From the NCBI GenBank assembly GCA_014084085.1, contig NPFB01000028.1, forward strand, positions 75,294 to 139,293: 64,000 nucleotides of DNA, in the 5' to 3' direction. A program made the position numbers and the translations under genes. Shown here piece after piece: positions 27,411 to 36,534 of the stretch (position 1 is the first letter of the stretch; each line of letters begins with the position of its first letter). This DNA is from Hondaea fermentalgiana. Taxonomy: Eukaryota > Sar > Bigyra > Thraustochytrida > Thraustochytriidae. The notes under the pieces are model-generated. The model searched no databases. It was not told the origin of the DNA and saw only the letters and a program-made list of their open reading frames with translations.

Positions 27411-28493
27411 CTAACGCTGGATGTGAGGCTGCTTGCCCAAAAGCACGTTGTCGAGGATGCGACAGTTGCCAAATGAAACGGCCGCGGAGGCCATAATGTT
27501 CTCCTCGGGAAGCGGGCGATCCGAAGTGAACTCTGCGCCCTCGAGATTATCGCAGAGACTCAAGTACTCGGTCAGGAAGAGGTCTTCATCATCGAGAATT
27601 TCCTGGCCCTTTAGTTTCAGAAAAGTAAAGTCCCGCTCGCCATCATTGTAGGCATCACGCATAGCGCAGAGAGCCTTGTAGAGCGCTGGGGCGGCACGGC
27701 GTTGTTCTTCAGACAGGTAAACGTTGCGACTACTCATGGCGAGGCCGTCCTGCTCGCGCATAGTCTCCACGGGAACGACTTGGACGTCAATATTGAGATC
27801 GCGCACCATCCGGCGAACAACAATTTGCTGAAGACCATCCTTTTGTCCGAGAAAGAGATGAGTGGGCTGCACGATGTTGAGCAGCTTGCTCACAACCGTA
27901 GCTACGCCGCGGAAAAACCCTGGACGTGCTGCGCCCTCAGAAACAAAGTCGATGCCATCCGGCACCACGTGCGTCTTCGTAACCTGCGTGCTTGTCTGCC
28001 CAGGCTTGGAGCCAGGATACATTTCCTGCTGTGATGGGACAAAAACAGCGTCTGCGCCCTTTTCGAAGAGCAGAGCAAGGTCCTTGACAGGTTGCCGAGG
28101 ATACTTGCCAAAGTCCTCGTGGGGAGCAAATTGCGCCGGGTTGACAAAGATGCTCGCTGCGGTAAAATTGCATTGCTTCGTCGACTCCGCAATGAGGCTC
28201 ATGTGACCGTCATGCAAGGCACCCATGGTGGGCACGAAGCCGATCGATGGATCGATCTGCTCGCCTTCGCCTTCAGATGTCCGAAAATGGGCCCGAGCGG
28301 AGCGCCATCTCCTCATCTCGGCGATGGTGAGCAGAACGCTGTCCTCAGACACCCCAAGCTCCTTGCAGATTTTGCTGCGAGCTTCTTCGTCCACGTAGGC
28401 CTCGCTGGCAAGCCCCCTTCGAGCTGTCACCAGCGCCGCGGCAGCACGCTTTGGCAGGTTGAGGCCCCCGCGCATCGGGCTACTGAGGAGCAT
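27411..28493 (-). CDS. panC: Pantothenate synthetase
   Basis: A 360-residue ATP-dependent ligase joining pantoate and beta-alanine to form pantothenate (vitamin B5), the precursor of coenzyme A. The family signature is FVPTMGALHDGHMSLI (86-101), which includes the ATP-binding HDGH, followed by ASIFVNPAQF, the LFLGQKDGLQQ region and REQDGLAMSSRNVYL. The first ATG in frame (28491-28493) gives MLLSSPMRGGLNLPKRAAAA, continuing with RRGLAS, a basic, Ser/Ala-rich stretch that looks like a mitochondrial or plastid-type presequence; the conserved core starts near 83. A TTG 33 codons upstream was rejected. It implies the organism makes its own vitamin B5. Confidence 0.95.
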   Translation of the reverse strand: MLLSSPMRGGLNLPKRAAAALVTARRGLASEAYVDEEARSKICKELGVSEDSVLLTIAEMRRWRSARAHFRTSEGEGEQIDPSIGFVPTMGALHDGHMSLIAESTKQCNFTAASIFVNPAQFAPHEDFGKYPRQPVKDLALLFEKGADAVFVPSQQEMYPGSKPGQTSTQVTKTHVVPDGIDFVSEGAARPGFFRGVATVVSKLLNIVQPTHLFLGQKDGLQQIVVRRMVRDLNIDVQVVPVETMREQDGLAMSSRNVYLSEEQRRAAPALYKALCAMRDAYNDGERDFTFLKLKGQEILDDEDLFLTEYLSLCDNLEGAEFTSDRPLPEENIMASAAVSFGNCRILDNVLLGKQPHIQR

Positions 28494-28914
28494 TTTGGAC
28501 ACTGTGCAGACCACGTAGTCCTCCACGCACGCAGCTGCACACTCCTCCTCCTTCTTGTTCTTGCTGTCGCCAAGGCTTTTCCGGTTTGCCAAGGACGAGC
28601 CTCGCGCTCTCGATATTCGCGGGGAGATTCGAAGCCTGCTGCTGCTCTGCTCCGCTCGTGCTCAGCCAGCTCAGCTGCCACCCCACTGAAAAAGAGAGAG
28701 AAAAAGAAAAATTCCCAGTCGAATATTCAGCCCTTCTGGATTCTTGAGAACTCCGTGCTCCAACGGGTAAGTCGCTGGGCCTACTAGCATTACATGTGAG
28801 ACGAGCGAGAGCCTTGCGAGTCCCCTAGGTGGCCGGGCTCACAATACACAAGTTCCTGGAAACGTACCAGTAGACACACGAAGCGACAGCTCGCAGGGGC
28901 TGGGGCAGCGCAGG
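28494..28914. promoter_or_regulatory. Divergent promoter region, PanC / TRAP-alpha
   Basis: A 421-nt region between divergent starts. Apart from an AG-rich patch (about 28688-28708) and a CCTAGG near 28825, no specific element is visible. The role is inferred from orientation. Confidence 0.35.
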
Positions 28915-29823
28915 ATGTTGGGGTACAGCAGCAACACGCTGACGCGTGTACACTTGCGTGTTGTACTCTGCATGGTACTACTCCTGCAATTGGTCCTTGA
29001 GGTAGACAGCATGAACGGGATCGAAGAAGGGAAAATAGGGGAAGAAGAAGTGGGAGACGAAGACCACCTCATCCACGATGCTTACGCAGATGAGGAGGTG
29101 CTGAGTTTTGCCGAGGATGAAGATGGAATGCCTCTCGATCAAAGAATTGGAACGCGACACACTACTCCATTTGTTCGAGTCACGTTTGCGCTCTTTGATC
29201 CAGCTTGCAGCCTTGCAGGCTGCAACGCACAGACGCAAGGCCTTGACCGTCCAATTCTCATGAGCTATGATCTCCAAGACGCGTTACAGCCGCAAGCAGA
29301 GAGAGAAGAAACAGCAGACTACGACTCCAATTCAGGTCCGGATCACGGTACTCTCGCGGCTGCAGCTACCGAGAAGGGCACGAAACTTGTCCATATGAGA
29401 GTAGGTAGTACACAGTACATCCTTTGCAGCCTTATCAATGAAGAGAATTATGCATTGAGGATTGCGCATGCGCGTTTTTCGGCTAAAAGCTTTTCCTCCA
29501 GCGATGATGGAATTCCTTATGATATGCCCGAGGTGAAGTTGGATCGGGTTATCCCTTCTGGGGAAGAGACTTCGTTTATGCTCAAACTATCTCTTCCCGA
29601 ACACCGTGTAGGTATCAGAGCAAATTTGGCAGTTTCCTTAACAGTCAAAGGGGTCAGAGCTGTGGATGCTTACAGCGATGCGATCGATCTTATGCATATC
29701 GACCTCGTTACGGTTCAGCAGAATGACCATCCAGACGAATATCGTGCAGCGGCTGGTCTCTTGAGCTTCCTTCTTAGTGCGTGCGCTCTCTTTCTAGTTT
29801 TCCGAGAGAGCTCGTCGAGATAA
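28915..29823 (+). CDS. Translocon-associated protein alpha-like (TRAP-alpha/SSR1)
   Basis: A 302-residue predicted ER membrane protein. The N terminus (1-32) is a signal peptide with the core VVLCMVLLLQLVLEV. An acidic luminal stretch follows (35-75). Residues about 155-270 match the TRAP-alpha luminal beta-sandwich pattern: a core strand QYILCSLINEENYALRIAHA, then ARFSAKSF, and FMLKLSLPEHRVGIRANLAV, then DAIDL. One transmembrane helix (about 278-296, LLSFLLSACALFLVF) is followed by a six-residue tail. TRAP sits beside Sec61 and helps translocate proteins with weak signal peptides. The cytosolic tail is much shorter than in animals. The assignment rests on architecture and spacing, so it is less certain than others. 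It converges with the SH3 gene, 171 nt between stops. Confidence 0.65.
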   Translation: MLGYSSNTLTRVHLRVVLCMVLLLQLVLEVDSMNGIEEGKIGEEEVGDEDHLIHDAYADEEVLSFAEDEDGMPLDQRIGTRHTTPFVRVTFALFDPACSLAGCNAQTQGLDRPILMSYDLQDALQPQAEREETADYDSNSGPDHGTLAAAATEKGTKLVHMRVGSTQYILCSLINEENYALRIAHARFSAKSFSSSDDGIPYDMPEVKLDRVIPSGEETSFMLKLSLPEHRVGIRANLAVSLTVKGVRAVDAYSDAIDLMHIDLVTVQQNDHPDEYRAAAGLLSFLLSACALFLVFRESSSR

Positions 29824-29994
29824 CGCTTCGAGTAATTTGTATGGTCACAAGGTGAAGTGGAAAAAGAGTATAATAAAAGCTAGACTGGAGCGACTAGGAC
29901 TCGGTCCACGTAGCCTGCTTCGTATTTTTGGGGAATCTGGGCCCTCTCCTTCTTCCTTTACGCTTTTCTTCACTCTTTTCTTTTATTCTACTTT

Positions 29995-30651
29995 CTACGA
30001 AGCAAGGAGCTTGTTCACCAAGAGGTGTACCATGGTTTGCCTCGTCGTATTGTCCATAGCATGATTTGCTCTTGGGGCGCGACGCAAGATACGTGAGTTG
30101 AAGTCCTCGAGTACTTTGCAGCTTGAGCAGACGTCACCTTCCGTTTCAGTGCGTATTGCGCACTCTGGGACTGCACATGAGTTTGTTGGCAATAAAATCT
30201 TTGCAGACAAGTGGGTTTCGGTTATGGGACAAAGAAAGGACGCTGGGACATAGCCCTTATCGCCTGCAGAGTTCTTGCAAAATGTCCAGCCTGCGTTACC
30301 GCCTTCCGACTGCTCCAGAGCAAGCACCCTTTCATTCTTTACTACAGAAAGACCGTGGGCGTCTGGTTCGCCCTGGAAATTGTCAATGGTAACCATCGGT
30401 GTCCAATGCACGGCATGAGCATTATCAGGAGAGTCACTGGCTTGGCTTTTGCTTTCAGGATCGTTTTGCATCTCAACATAGGACAATGGAAAATATCCAC
30501 GCTCACCGTCCAAGCGTTCTGTCCCTTGAAATCGGGTACCAAGAACCCATCCATCATCAGTGACTGTCTCAACATGAAGCTTCTCACCAGGCGTGAGCGA
30601 GAGCTGCTCCGGGCCTCCTTGAAATGCATATCGGGCAATTGCAAATTGCAT
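29995..30651 (-). CDS. Double-SH3 adaptor protein with Cys-rich tail
   Basis: A 218-residue protein. The first SH3 covers about 3-58 (FAIARYAFQG, LSLTPGEKLHVE, DDGWVLG, RGYFPLSYVEM). The second covers about 84-142 (VTIDNFQGEP, LSVVKNERVLALE, GWTFCKN, KGYVPASFL). A cysteine cluster C-x4-C-x10-C-x2-C near 160-178 could bind zinc. There is no catalytic domain, so it would be an adaptor that binds proline-rich partners, perhaps in actin or membrane traffic. The start is the ATG at 30649-30651, which puts SH3-1 at the very N terminus; a GTG three codons upstream was rejected. Family identity is not recognised. Confidence 0.75.
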   Translation of the reverse strand: MQFAIARYAFQGGPEQLSLTPGEKLHVETVTDDGWVLGTRFQGTERLDGERGYFPLSYVEMQNDPESKSQASDSPDNAHAVHWTPMVTIDNFQGEPDAHGLSVVKNERVLALEQSEGGNAGWTFCKNSAGDKGYVPASFLCPITETHLSAKILLPTNSCAVPECAIRTETEGDVCSSCKVLEDFNSRILRRAPRANHAMDNTTRQTMVHLLVNKLLAS

Positions 30652-31483
30652 TTCGTGCACGTCTTGCGCGCGTGTTTCTCTTCACTTCTCCAGAAGGAAT
30701 TTGATGGTGACTAGATGTTTTGCTTCGGTAGTGATGCTCCGCTCCCCAAATTTGTCTTACTCGACCGCCTGCCTGTCTCTGCCTGCCTCTGCCTGTCTGC
30801 CGGCTTGCTTGCTTGCTTGCTTGCTTGCTTATCTGTTTGCTTTTAAAATTGCTTAGTTGCTTGCGTGTCTGCTTTCAAGACAGTGAGCGATTTGCTTCGC
30901 TGTCTCCGTTTTGGGTTCTAAAAATACCCTGTGACAACCATGCAGCAACAATGGAACGAGAGAATCTACTGCCAATGACGGCATCTAGGCCTCAAGCAAC
31001 AAAACACCGCGGTATCTCAAGGCATGATTAGCACCAACAAAGATGAGACTCGAAGTGCCCTTTTCCAAACGCGGCTACGTGTCGTGTCGGAGATGTTGAA
31101 TACCCATAACTCGGATTGACACCGTGACACGGACTTGCCGAGTCGAGTCCGAGTCATCCGCAAGCGTAACGGCACTGAAGTAAAACAAGGTCGAAAAAGC
31201 GAAAAAAGTAGAAAAAAAAAAAAAAAAAAAGGAAATCTTGCCGCGGGTGGAGCAGCTCGCTCCTCCGGGGATCGCGGTGGCGAGCTGGCCGCAGCTTGCA
31301 ACCAGGCCAGCGAATCCCAACGCAGCAGATCGGCCGGCCAAGCAGCGTGCGAAGGAGGCTGCGCTGCTAAGCCGCAGGCTGCCCGCGCGCGCGCGGGAGA
31401 GAGAGAGAGGGAGAGACACGTACCGAGAGATTGGCACTGCGCGTCCAGCCAGCCGTCAACGAGATAGCACAAAGAGGCCCGCC
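30652..31483. promoter_or_regulatory. Divergent spacer, SH3 / nucleoplasmin-like genes
   Basis: An 832-nt region with CTGCC and GCTT repeats (30770-30830), a run of about 20 As (31211-31230) and a GAGA tract (31399-31420) close to the downstream ATG. No gene is supported; ORFs here are low complexity. Confidence 0.45.
30803..30830. repeat. (GCTT)n microsatellite
   Basis: Seven tandem GCTT units in non-coding sequence. Confidence 0.85.
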
Positions 31484-31605
31484 ATGAAGGCCGCGACCGC
31501 CGCCGGCAAGGCGAACGGGAATGGTCAGAGCGCGGAGCGCTTTGTTCGCCCAATGCCTGACCAACCATTCGGTACGTTTTAAAGCTAAACTCGTCCATTC
31601 GTGTG

Positions 31606-31645
<40 letters not shown>

Positions 31646-32731
31646 TGTGCGTGCGTGCGCCACCCCTCGAGAGGATGGGATGCTGACGAAGAATGAGTAC
31701 AATGCGATGCAGGCCTCGAAATTAAGCCAGGTCAACCTCGGACCGTTCGTCTGGACGATGGTGATGTCCTGCTCGTCACCGCTGCTTGCCTTGGCGAGAC
31801 TGTAGGCTCCGCTAAGGATCGAGCTGTCCTGAAGCTCGAGATCCCGGACGCCAATGACGAAATCACCATCTGCACACTGGTACCTTGCCACCAAGAGAAC
31901 GTGGCGCTCGATTTGCCTCTTGCGGCCTCGGAGTTCACGTTTGCAGTTGCTGGGGCCACGACCACCTCCATCCACATTTTGGGTCGCGTTGTCCTTGACG
32001 CTGACGAAGACGAAGCAGACCCTGGCCAGGAAAACGTTCAGCCCAGTCCATATGGAGACCTCATGTCGAGCCAGCTGATGGGCCAGACCCTCGAAAACCA
32101 GGACGATGATGAGGATGATGAGGATGACGAGGACTACAATGATGACGATGACGAAGAAGGAGACAGCGATGAAGATGACGACGACGACGACGACGAAGGT
32201 GACAGCGATGACGACGAGGATGACGACGAGGATGACGACGAGGATGACGACGAGGAGGAGGATGGCGACGATGGCGACGACGAAGAAAACGAGCTCACGC
32301 GCCGCATTCAACAGAGCTTTCCCAACAGGGCTGTCAAAGTTGACGACGCGGATAACGAAAGCGACTCGTCCTCTGACAACGCAGACGACACAGCAAAGAA
32401 AAGCACGTCCAAGGTGGTAAAGGCACGCAAGGCGGAGAACCAGGCATCTACTGCTGCAGGGAGCAAGCGTCGGCGCATCGAAGCTGACGAAGAAGCTGCT
32501 GAGCTTACGGCGAGCTCTGCACTCGAAAAGGTCGAATCATGGGTCAAGGCCGCCGAGGGGAAGTCGATGGGCGTTTCCACTCTTGCAGAGCAATTTAACG
32601 ATACCTTTGGAAAGACCGTCAAGCAGCTGGGATTCAAGAAGACGTTCAAGAAATTCATCGATGATTCCAAGGTTCTCAAAGTAAGTGGCGACCAGGTCAT
32701 CTACAAGCGACCCAAAAAGGTTAAACAATAG
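31484..32731 (+). CDS. Nucleoplasmin-like acidic nuclear protein (two exons)
   Basis: Exons 31484-31571 and 31713-32731 give 368 residues. Exon 1 ends ..PDQPFG and exon 2 continues LEIKPGQPRTVRL, which together rebuild the start of a nucleoplasmin-like (NPL) domain as in plant HD2 and FKBP39/46 proteins. The domain runs about 29-125 (strands with DVLLVTAACLGE, AVLKLEIPD, FTFAVAGATTTSIHILGRV). Then come acidic tract(s) of Asp/Glu (about 165-245), a basic signal with SKRRR and a compact C-terminal domain (about 300-368). There is no FKBP peptidyl-prolyl isomerase domain. A histone-chaperone or chromatin role is inferred from the family. The short 88-nt first exon explains why the long ORF alone has no N-terminal ATG. 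Confidence 0.8.
31572..31712 (+). other. Predicted 141-nt intron containing a (GTGC)n microsatellite
   Basis: It starts GTACGT and ends GATGCAG, with TGCTGACG (31680-31687) as a branch-like site 25-30 nt before the 3' end. It includes tandem GTGC units at about 31602-31660. Splicing keeps phase (G plus GC gives Gly) and removes the stop codons between the two coding parts. Confidence 0.8.
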
Positions 32732-33093
32732 TTTGATGATTGCAGCCTGCTACGAATTTTTCAAAGCTTTTTTTTTTTTCAAGATTCTCAAGCTGGAAAT
32801 TCCATGCGCTCGAAACTAAGAATCCTCCGGTGTGAACGGGGCCAGCATCTTAGAACAGTAAACTCGTCTAAAATCGAAAAAGAATCTGATGATTTGTGAA
32901 ACGGCATTCAAGAAGGAACACCCATTCCTGAGTCGTTGGCGACTTTCATTTCGTGCCTTGGCGCAATCTTCGAAAGACGCATGACAATGCAAAAGGATCA
33001 AGGCTCTCAATCGTTTTTTCGCGGATTTAGCCTGCATGATTTTTTGCATGAGCTGATTTTTGCTTTATATAATAATAAAAAATCCACGCAAAT
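32732..33093. other. Convergent spacer, nucleoplasmin-like / GST-kappa-like
   Basis: 362 nt of AT-richer sequence with a T-run (32769-32780) and an ATAATAATAAAAAA stretch near 33069. Both 3' UTRs are expected here; no gene. Confidence 0.5.
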
Positions 33094-34449
33094 CTACAAT
33101 GACGAGGAGGGCGCTGTGGCGCTTTCAGCGGCCTCAGAAAGCATATCAGCGACGACATTGACTCGGTCTTGTCCCCACACCAACGCCCCAGCGTCACCAA
33201 CTTGAAAGGTAGGAACCCCGCAGCCACCCTTGTCCTTGAACTCCATGGTATTCCGCTTAAGCTGTTCCTTGATGCCTTGCTGATCCGCTTGCGAAAAGAG
33301 AGTCTCAGCGTCGAAGCCAGCTTTCTCAAGGACCTGGCGCAAGACATCTTTGTCACCAACGTTCTTGTTTTGAGTCCAGGCTGCCTGGTAGATGTGCTTT
33401 GTCACAGCAGGGTCCGCAATAGCGACTCGAAGGGGAAGAACTGTCCGCAAAGGAAAGTCGTCCGGAAAACGGAGCGGGACGTTATCGTGGAAGGCGCACC
33501 AATCCTGCATGTCGAGTCCACCATAGGCCCGCTTGACAGAAGAAATGGCAAGCATGGGCACGTTTGGTGTCCCAATCTCGCGAAAGAGTGCACCAAGGAG
33601 AATTGGCTTCATGACGAGGCGTGCGCCATGTACCTCGGCGAGACGAAAGACCTGAGTGGAACCGAGGAAAGACCACGGGGACGAAAAGTCGTGGTAGAAG
33701 TTGAGCACGAGATCTTGCTTGGGAGCCGCGCGAAGCGTTGGCTGCAGACGAAGCGGCCGTGCAAGAGGATGCTCAGGGGTGACCCCGAGGCGCCGCATGG
33801 CAAAGTGAGTGCGATCATTTCCAAAAAAGAGGTTCAAGTCATCGTCGACCTCGACAAAGAATGAGGGAACTCCAAAAGCTCCATGACCGGCAGCCCACTC
33901 CGTGTTCGCGCGAAGAGTATCCTTGTTCTTTTCATTTTGAATGCGATCCTTGACGTCATTGATACCATGGTGCTGCGCAATGCTTGCGAGAACGTCTTGC
34001 TGCGAGACATCTTTGTTCTCAACCCAGTAGGCGCGAAAGAGAGCATGAGCGAGAGCGACGCGGGTCCCAGCATCTTCAACAGCACAGAGGAGGCGCTGGG
34101 CATCGAGTGATCGAACGGGATGCTTGTCGTTCCTCTTGAAGGGGATTCCACAACGTTTTAGCTCGCGCTGCAGGTCTTGATCGAGAAGTTGGCGCTTGTT
34201 GGCCGGCATCGCGTCAGTCGCGCTCCCCTTTTTGCCCTGAGGTGCCTGGGACAGTTCATAGAGGCCGCCCAAGAGGACGGGCTTCCATTCGGCTTCAAAT
34301 GTGGCGCCTTCGCGTGCTGCAGCTTGGGCAGCAGCACGCGTGAGGTCCTCCATGCGCTGCGAGGCCATGTATGCGAACGGGCAGCACACATCAAAGCAAA
34401 ACCGCAAGGCGCGAGGCGCCCCCTGTCGAGGAGCCGTAGTTCGACCCAT
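33094..34449 (-). CDS. Tandem DsbA-like thioredoxin-fold protein (GST-kappa / HCCA isomerase type)
   Basis: A 451-residue protein made of two DsbA-like domains in tandem. Domain 1 is about 14-225 and domain 2 about 245-440. Each has the active-site strand-loop (FCFDVCCPFAYMASQRM; FYHDFSSPWSFLGSTQV), the kappa-class VLLGGLYE / PILLGALF element, an all-helical insertion and a cis-Pro loop (FGVPSFFV; CGVPTFQV) followed by a gating FFGNDR / VWGQDR. Domain 2 keeps the usual S-S-P-W serine active site; domain 1 has C-C-P-F instead. Single-domain relatives are mitochondrial/peroxisomal GST-kappa and bacterial 2-hydroxychromene-2-carboxylate isomerase, which use glutathione. There is no clear targeting signal. 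The ATG at 34447-34449 is the first in frame. Confidence 0.85.
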   Translation of the reverse strand: MGRTTAPRQGAPRALRFCFDVCCPFAYMASQRMEDLTRAAAQAAAREGATFEAEWKPVLLGGLYELSQAPQGKKGSATDAMPANKRQLLDQDLQRELKRCGIPFKRNDKHPVRSLDAQRLLCAVEDAGTRVALAHALFRAYWVENKDVSQQDVLASIAQHHGINDVKDRIQNEKNKDTLRANTEWAAGHGAFGVPSFFVEVDDDLNLFFGNDRTHFAMRRLGVTPEHPLARPLRLQPTLRAAPKQDLVLNFYHDFSSPWSFLGSTQVFRLAEVHGARLVMKPILLGALFREIGTPNVPMLAISSVKRAYGGLDMQDWCAFHDNVPLRFPDDFPLRTVLPLRVAIADPAVTKHIYQAAWTQNKNVGDKDVLRQVLEKAGFDAETLFSQADQQGIKEQLKRNTMEFKDKGGCGVPTFQVGDAGALVWGQDRVNVVADMLSEAAESATAPSSSL

Positions 34450-34865
34450 TGTTGCGCTCGATGCTGCCTTACGTGGGCGCGCGGAGATATGGAATTGGGC
34501 AGGACTTTGAACTTGAACGCCTGAACTCCAGTTGAAGTAACTTATTTTATTTTACCTCAACTTGTCCCATCTTGATCGTCGTGATGACACGGATCGTGGT
34601 CGGACACACAGACACATTTTCCGTTGGCACCTTGGAAACTTTCGGCACTTTTGGTCATCGTCGGCGTGGGTGCCAACAACTAGGCCTACAACGATCGCTA
34701 TATTGTGACCAGCAGCGGCCAGGCAGCAACACCAGCAGCAGCAGCCCGGGCTTGCTTGCCTGCAGCTGCAGAAAGCGAGCTTGCCTTGGATCCGGGGGGG
34801 AAGGACAAGGTGGGGCGGGCGTGCGGACGGGCGGGCGGGCGAGCTAGCAAGCAAGTAAGCGCACG
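34450..34865. promoter_or_regulatory. Divergent promoter region, GST-kappa-like / SET
   Basis: A 416-nt region between two starts. A perfect TAGGCCTA palindrome lies at 34681-34688, followed by CAG repeats (34730-34745) and GGGC repeats (34825-34845). The promoter role is inferred. Confidence 0.45.
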
Positions 34866-35786
34866 ATGGATGTTCTGGTGGCGTGGCTGGCAGATAACTG
34901 TCCGTCTGAGAAGCAGCGCGAGTTGTGGACGCGCGATGGCGCCGTAGAAATGGTGGCCGACCCAGCGTCCGAGTGCGGCGATCGGGTGCTTCGGGCGAAA
35001 GCGGGACTAAAGCGCAATCTCCGACTCCCCGTACCCCCCGCCTGTGTACTCACGCTCGACATCGTAGAGGCTTCAGATATAGGCAAGGCACTCCGTGGGC
35101 TTGACCGCTATACGCTCTTCGCGGTCTTTCTCGTGTACGAGCAAAGGCGTGGTGCTGCGAGTTTTTGGAAGCCGTATCTAGACGTTCTGCCTCGCGATAT
35201 CCTCTTTCACCCCATTACCTTTCTGGATCGTCAGGACACGTGTGCCCCGCTCGCTGCAGCCCTTGCCAACGAAAAGCTTCTCCTGCGCGCTTTGGAATCG
35301 CAGCAGGAAAAGCTTCGCGCCGAATTCGATCATGCCAGAGCGCTCATCACTATGCACGCCACGACTGACATTCCTGCACTCGGCGAGTGCTTTTCTCAAT
35401 CAGCACCACTTTTGTACGAAGAGTTTCGGTGGGCCAGTTGCATGGTCATTTCGCGCGCCTTTAACATGGTTGAACCTAGAAAGGTCATGTGTATGCTACC
35501 CTTTGCTGACTCAATGAATCATAATGCTGCAGATCCAACCGTGCAATGGCGTCCTCGCCTTCCCAAGGGATTCTTTGTAGTGACCATATTGCGCGATCTC
35601 TCGCCGGGTGAGGAACTTACGGCAAACTACCATGGCGGTGGGCATGCCGACGGCCCACGCACGCAAATGGACGACTTACGAAATTATGTCATGTACGGTT
35701 TTGTTGAGTCTAATGCTTTTGCGGACGTTCAACAGGCTGCGCTTCTGCAGCCTTCGGCAGAGCCCGATGCCAAACCCGACATGTAA
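34866..35786 (+). CDS. Divergent SET-domain protein, LSMT-like
   Basis: A 306-residue protein. Recognisable are VLTLDIVEASDIGKAL, LFAVFLVYEQRRG then SFWKPYLDVLP (100-115), which is typical of the insertion in LSMT/SETD proteins, and MLPFADSMNHNAADPTVQW (about 213-231), the N-H motif of the SET core. The distal SYG motif appears as TANYHGG near 257, without the usual serine, so activity is uncertain. Length is short for the class because the C-terminal substrate-binding domain is nearly missing. The ATG at 34866 is the first in frame. It resembles the SET gene at 15523-16713 only in architecture; it is not a recent duplicate. Confidence 0.75.
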   Translation: MDVLVAWLADNCPSEKQRELWTRDGAVEMVADPASECGDRVLRAKAGLKRNLRLPVPPACVLTLDIVEASDIGKALRGLDRYTLFAVFLVYEQRRGAASFWKPYLDVLPRDILFHPITFLDRQDTCAPLAAALANEKLLLRALESQQEKLRAEFDHARALITMHATTDIPALGECFSQSAPLLYEEFRWASCMVISRAFNMVEPRKVMCMLPFADSMNHNAADPTVQWRPRLPKGFFVVTILRDLSPGEELTANYHGGGHADGPRTQMDDLRNYVMYGFVESNAFADVQQAALLQPSAEPDAKPDM

Positions 35787-36534
35787 AAACAGACTTTGTT
35801 AATCTCTCAAAGAAGAGAAGAAGAAGAAAAAAAAAAAAAAAAAAAAAAAGATCCGTTTACACATGTCGGGGCGGCGGGCTCGAACGCAGGGTCGCCCGCT
35901 AGGCCGCCGCTGTCTTTCGGAGCCCGCCGGTGGCTGGATGTGATTTTAAAACTTCTAGTTTGCCCTAAGCTACTAGCATTCACGACATTTTGTAAAAGTA
36001 AAGTATAAGTTTGCGCAGCAAATGTTTGGCACGCTGACTAGTGCTTGGCTAAAAAACATGATGACATACACACATCACGTGGCGGCTTCGTTTCCTAGAA
36101 TCTACCAGTTGAGCTTTGCTTTCGAAACGCGCTGCCTCTTCTCAGAAGCCTGCAATTACCTGCGCAATAGCAGCTAAGCGTCTGTCTACTACAAGAGAGG
36201 AAAAGCTTAGTTCTTGCCGGTCGGATAAGCCCTCTTGATTTTTCGCCAATTTCGTCCGCGCTCAGCGTCAAGACAATCACACATTAAACACATCCAACTA
36301 AAGTCGAGCAACGGGTGCTCGACGTTGCGCAGAAGCTCGGCATTTTCGACGACTGGTGCAAAGGATTGGGAGGTGACGCAACGCGAGTCGCGCCCGCATC
36401 TGACTTGTACGCAAAGAGCTCGGCAGCTCGGTTTTGCAAGGCAAAAACTTAGCACCGACACCTTTTGCTCATATATCCACCACCACCACCACCACCACCA
36501 CCACCACGAGGCCTCGCCTTCAGTCCAGAAGCCA
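35787..36534. other. Spacer between SET and coiled-coil genes
   Basis: 748 nt with a long A-run (about 35828-35849) and a (CAC)n run (36478-36507) ahead of the next gene. The reading frame is open through the CAC run, but only from a TTG, so I treat it as leader sequence. No other gene is seen. Confidence 0.5.
36478..36507. repeat. (CAC)n trinucleotide microsatellite
   Basis: Ten tandem CAC triplets ending 27 nt before the downstream ATG and in frame with it. They would encode poly-His only if translation began upstream at a non-ATG codon. Confidence 0.85.

Noticed and set aside
27411..28493. Recent bacterial origin of the panC gene
   Set aside because: Codon use looks like its neighbours, it has a presequence-like extension, and the enzyme is widespread in fungi, plants and protists.
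31367..32311. 314-codon minus-strand hydrophobic ORF (Val/Ile-rich)
   Set aside because: It is the complement of the acidic tract and intron repeat of the nucleoplasmin-like gene.
35868..35935. Possible minus-strand tRNA (GTTCGAGCCC phrase)
   Set aside because: The T-stem bases do not pair and no D-arm is found.
36235..36534. 100-codon extension of the coiled-coil protein including a His run
   Set aside because: It needs a TTG start; the His run is a CAC microsatellite in the leader.
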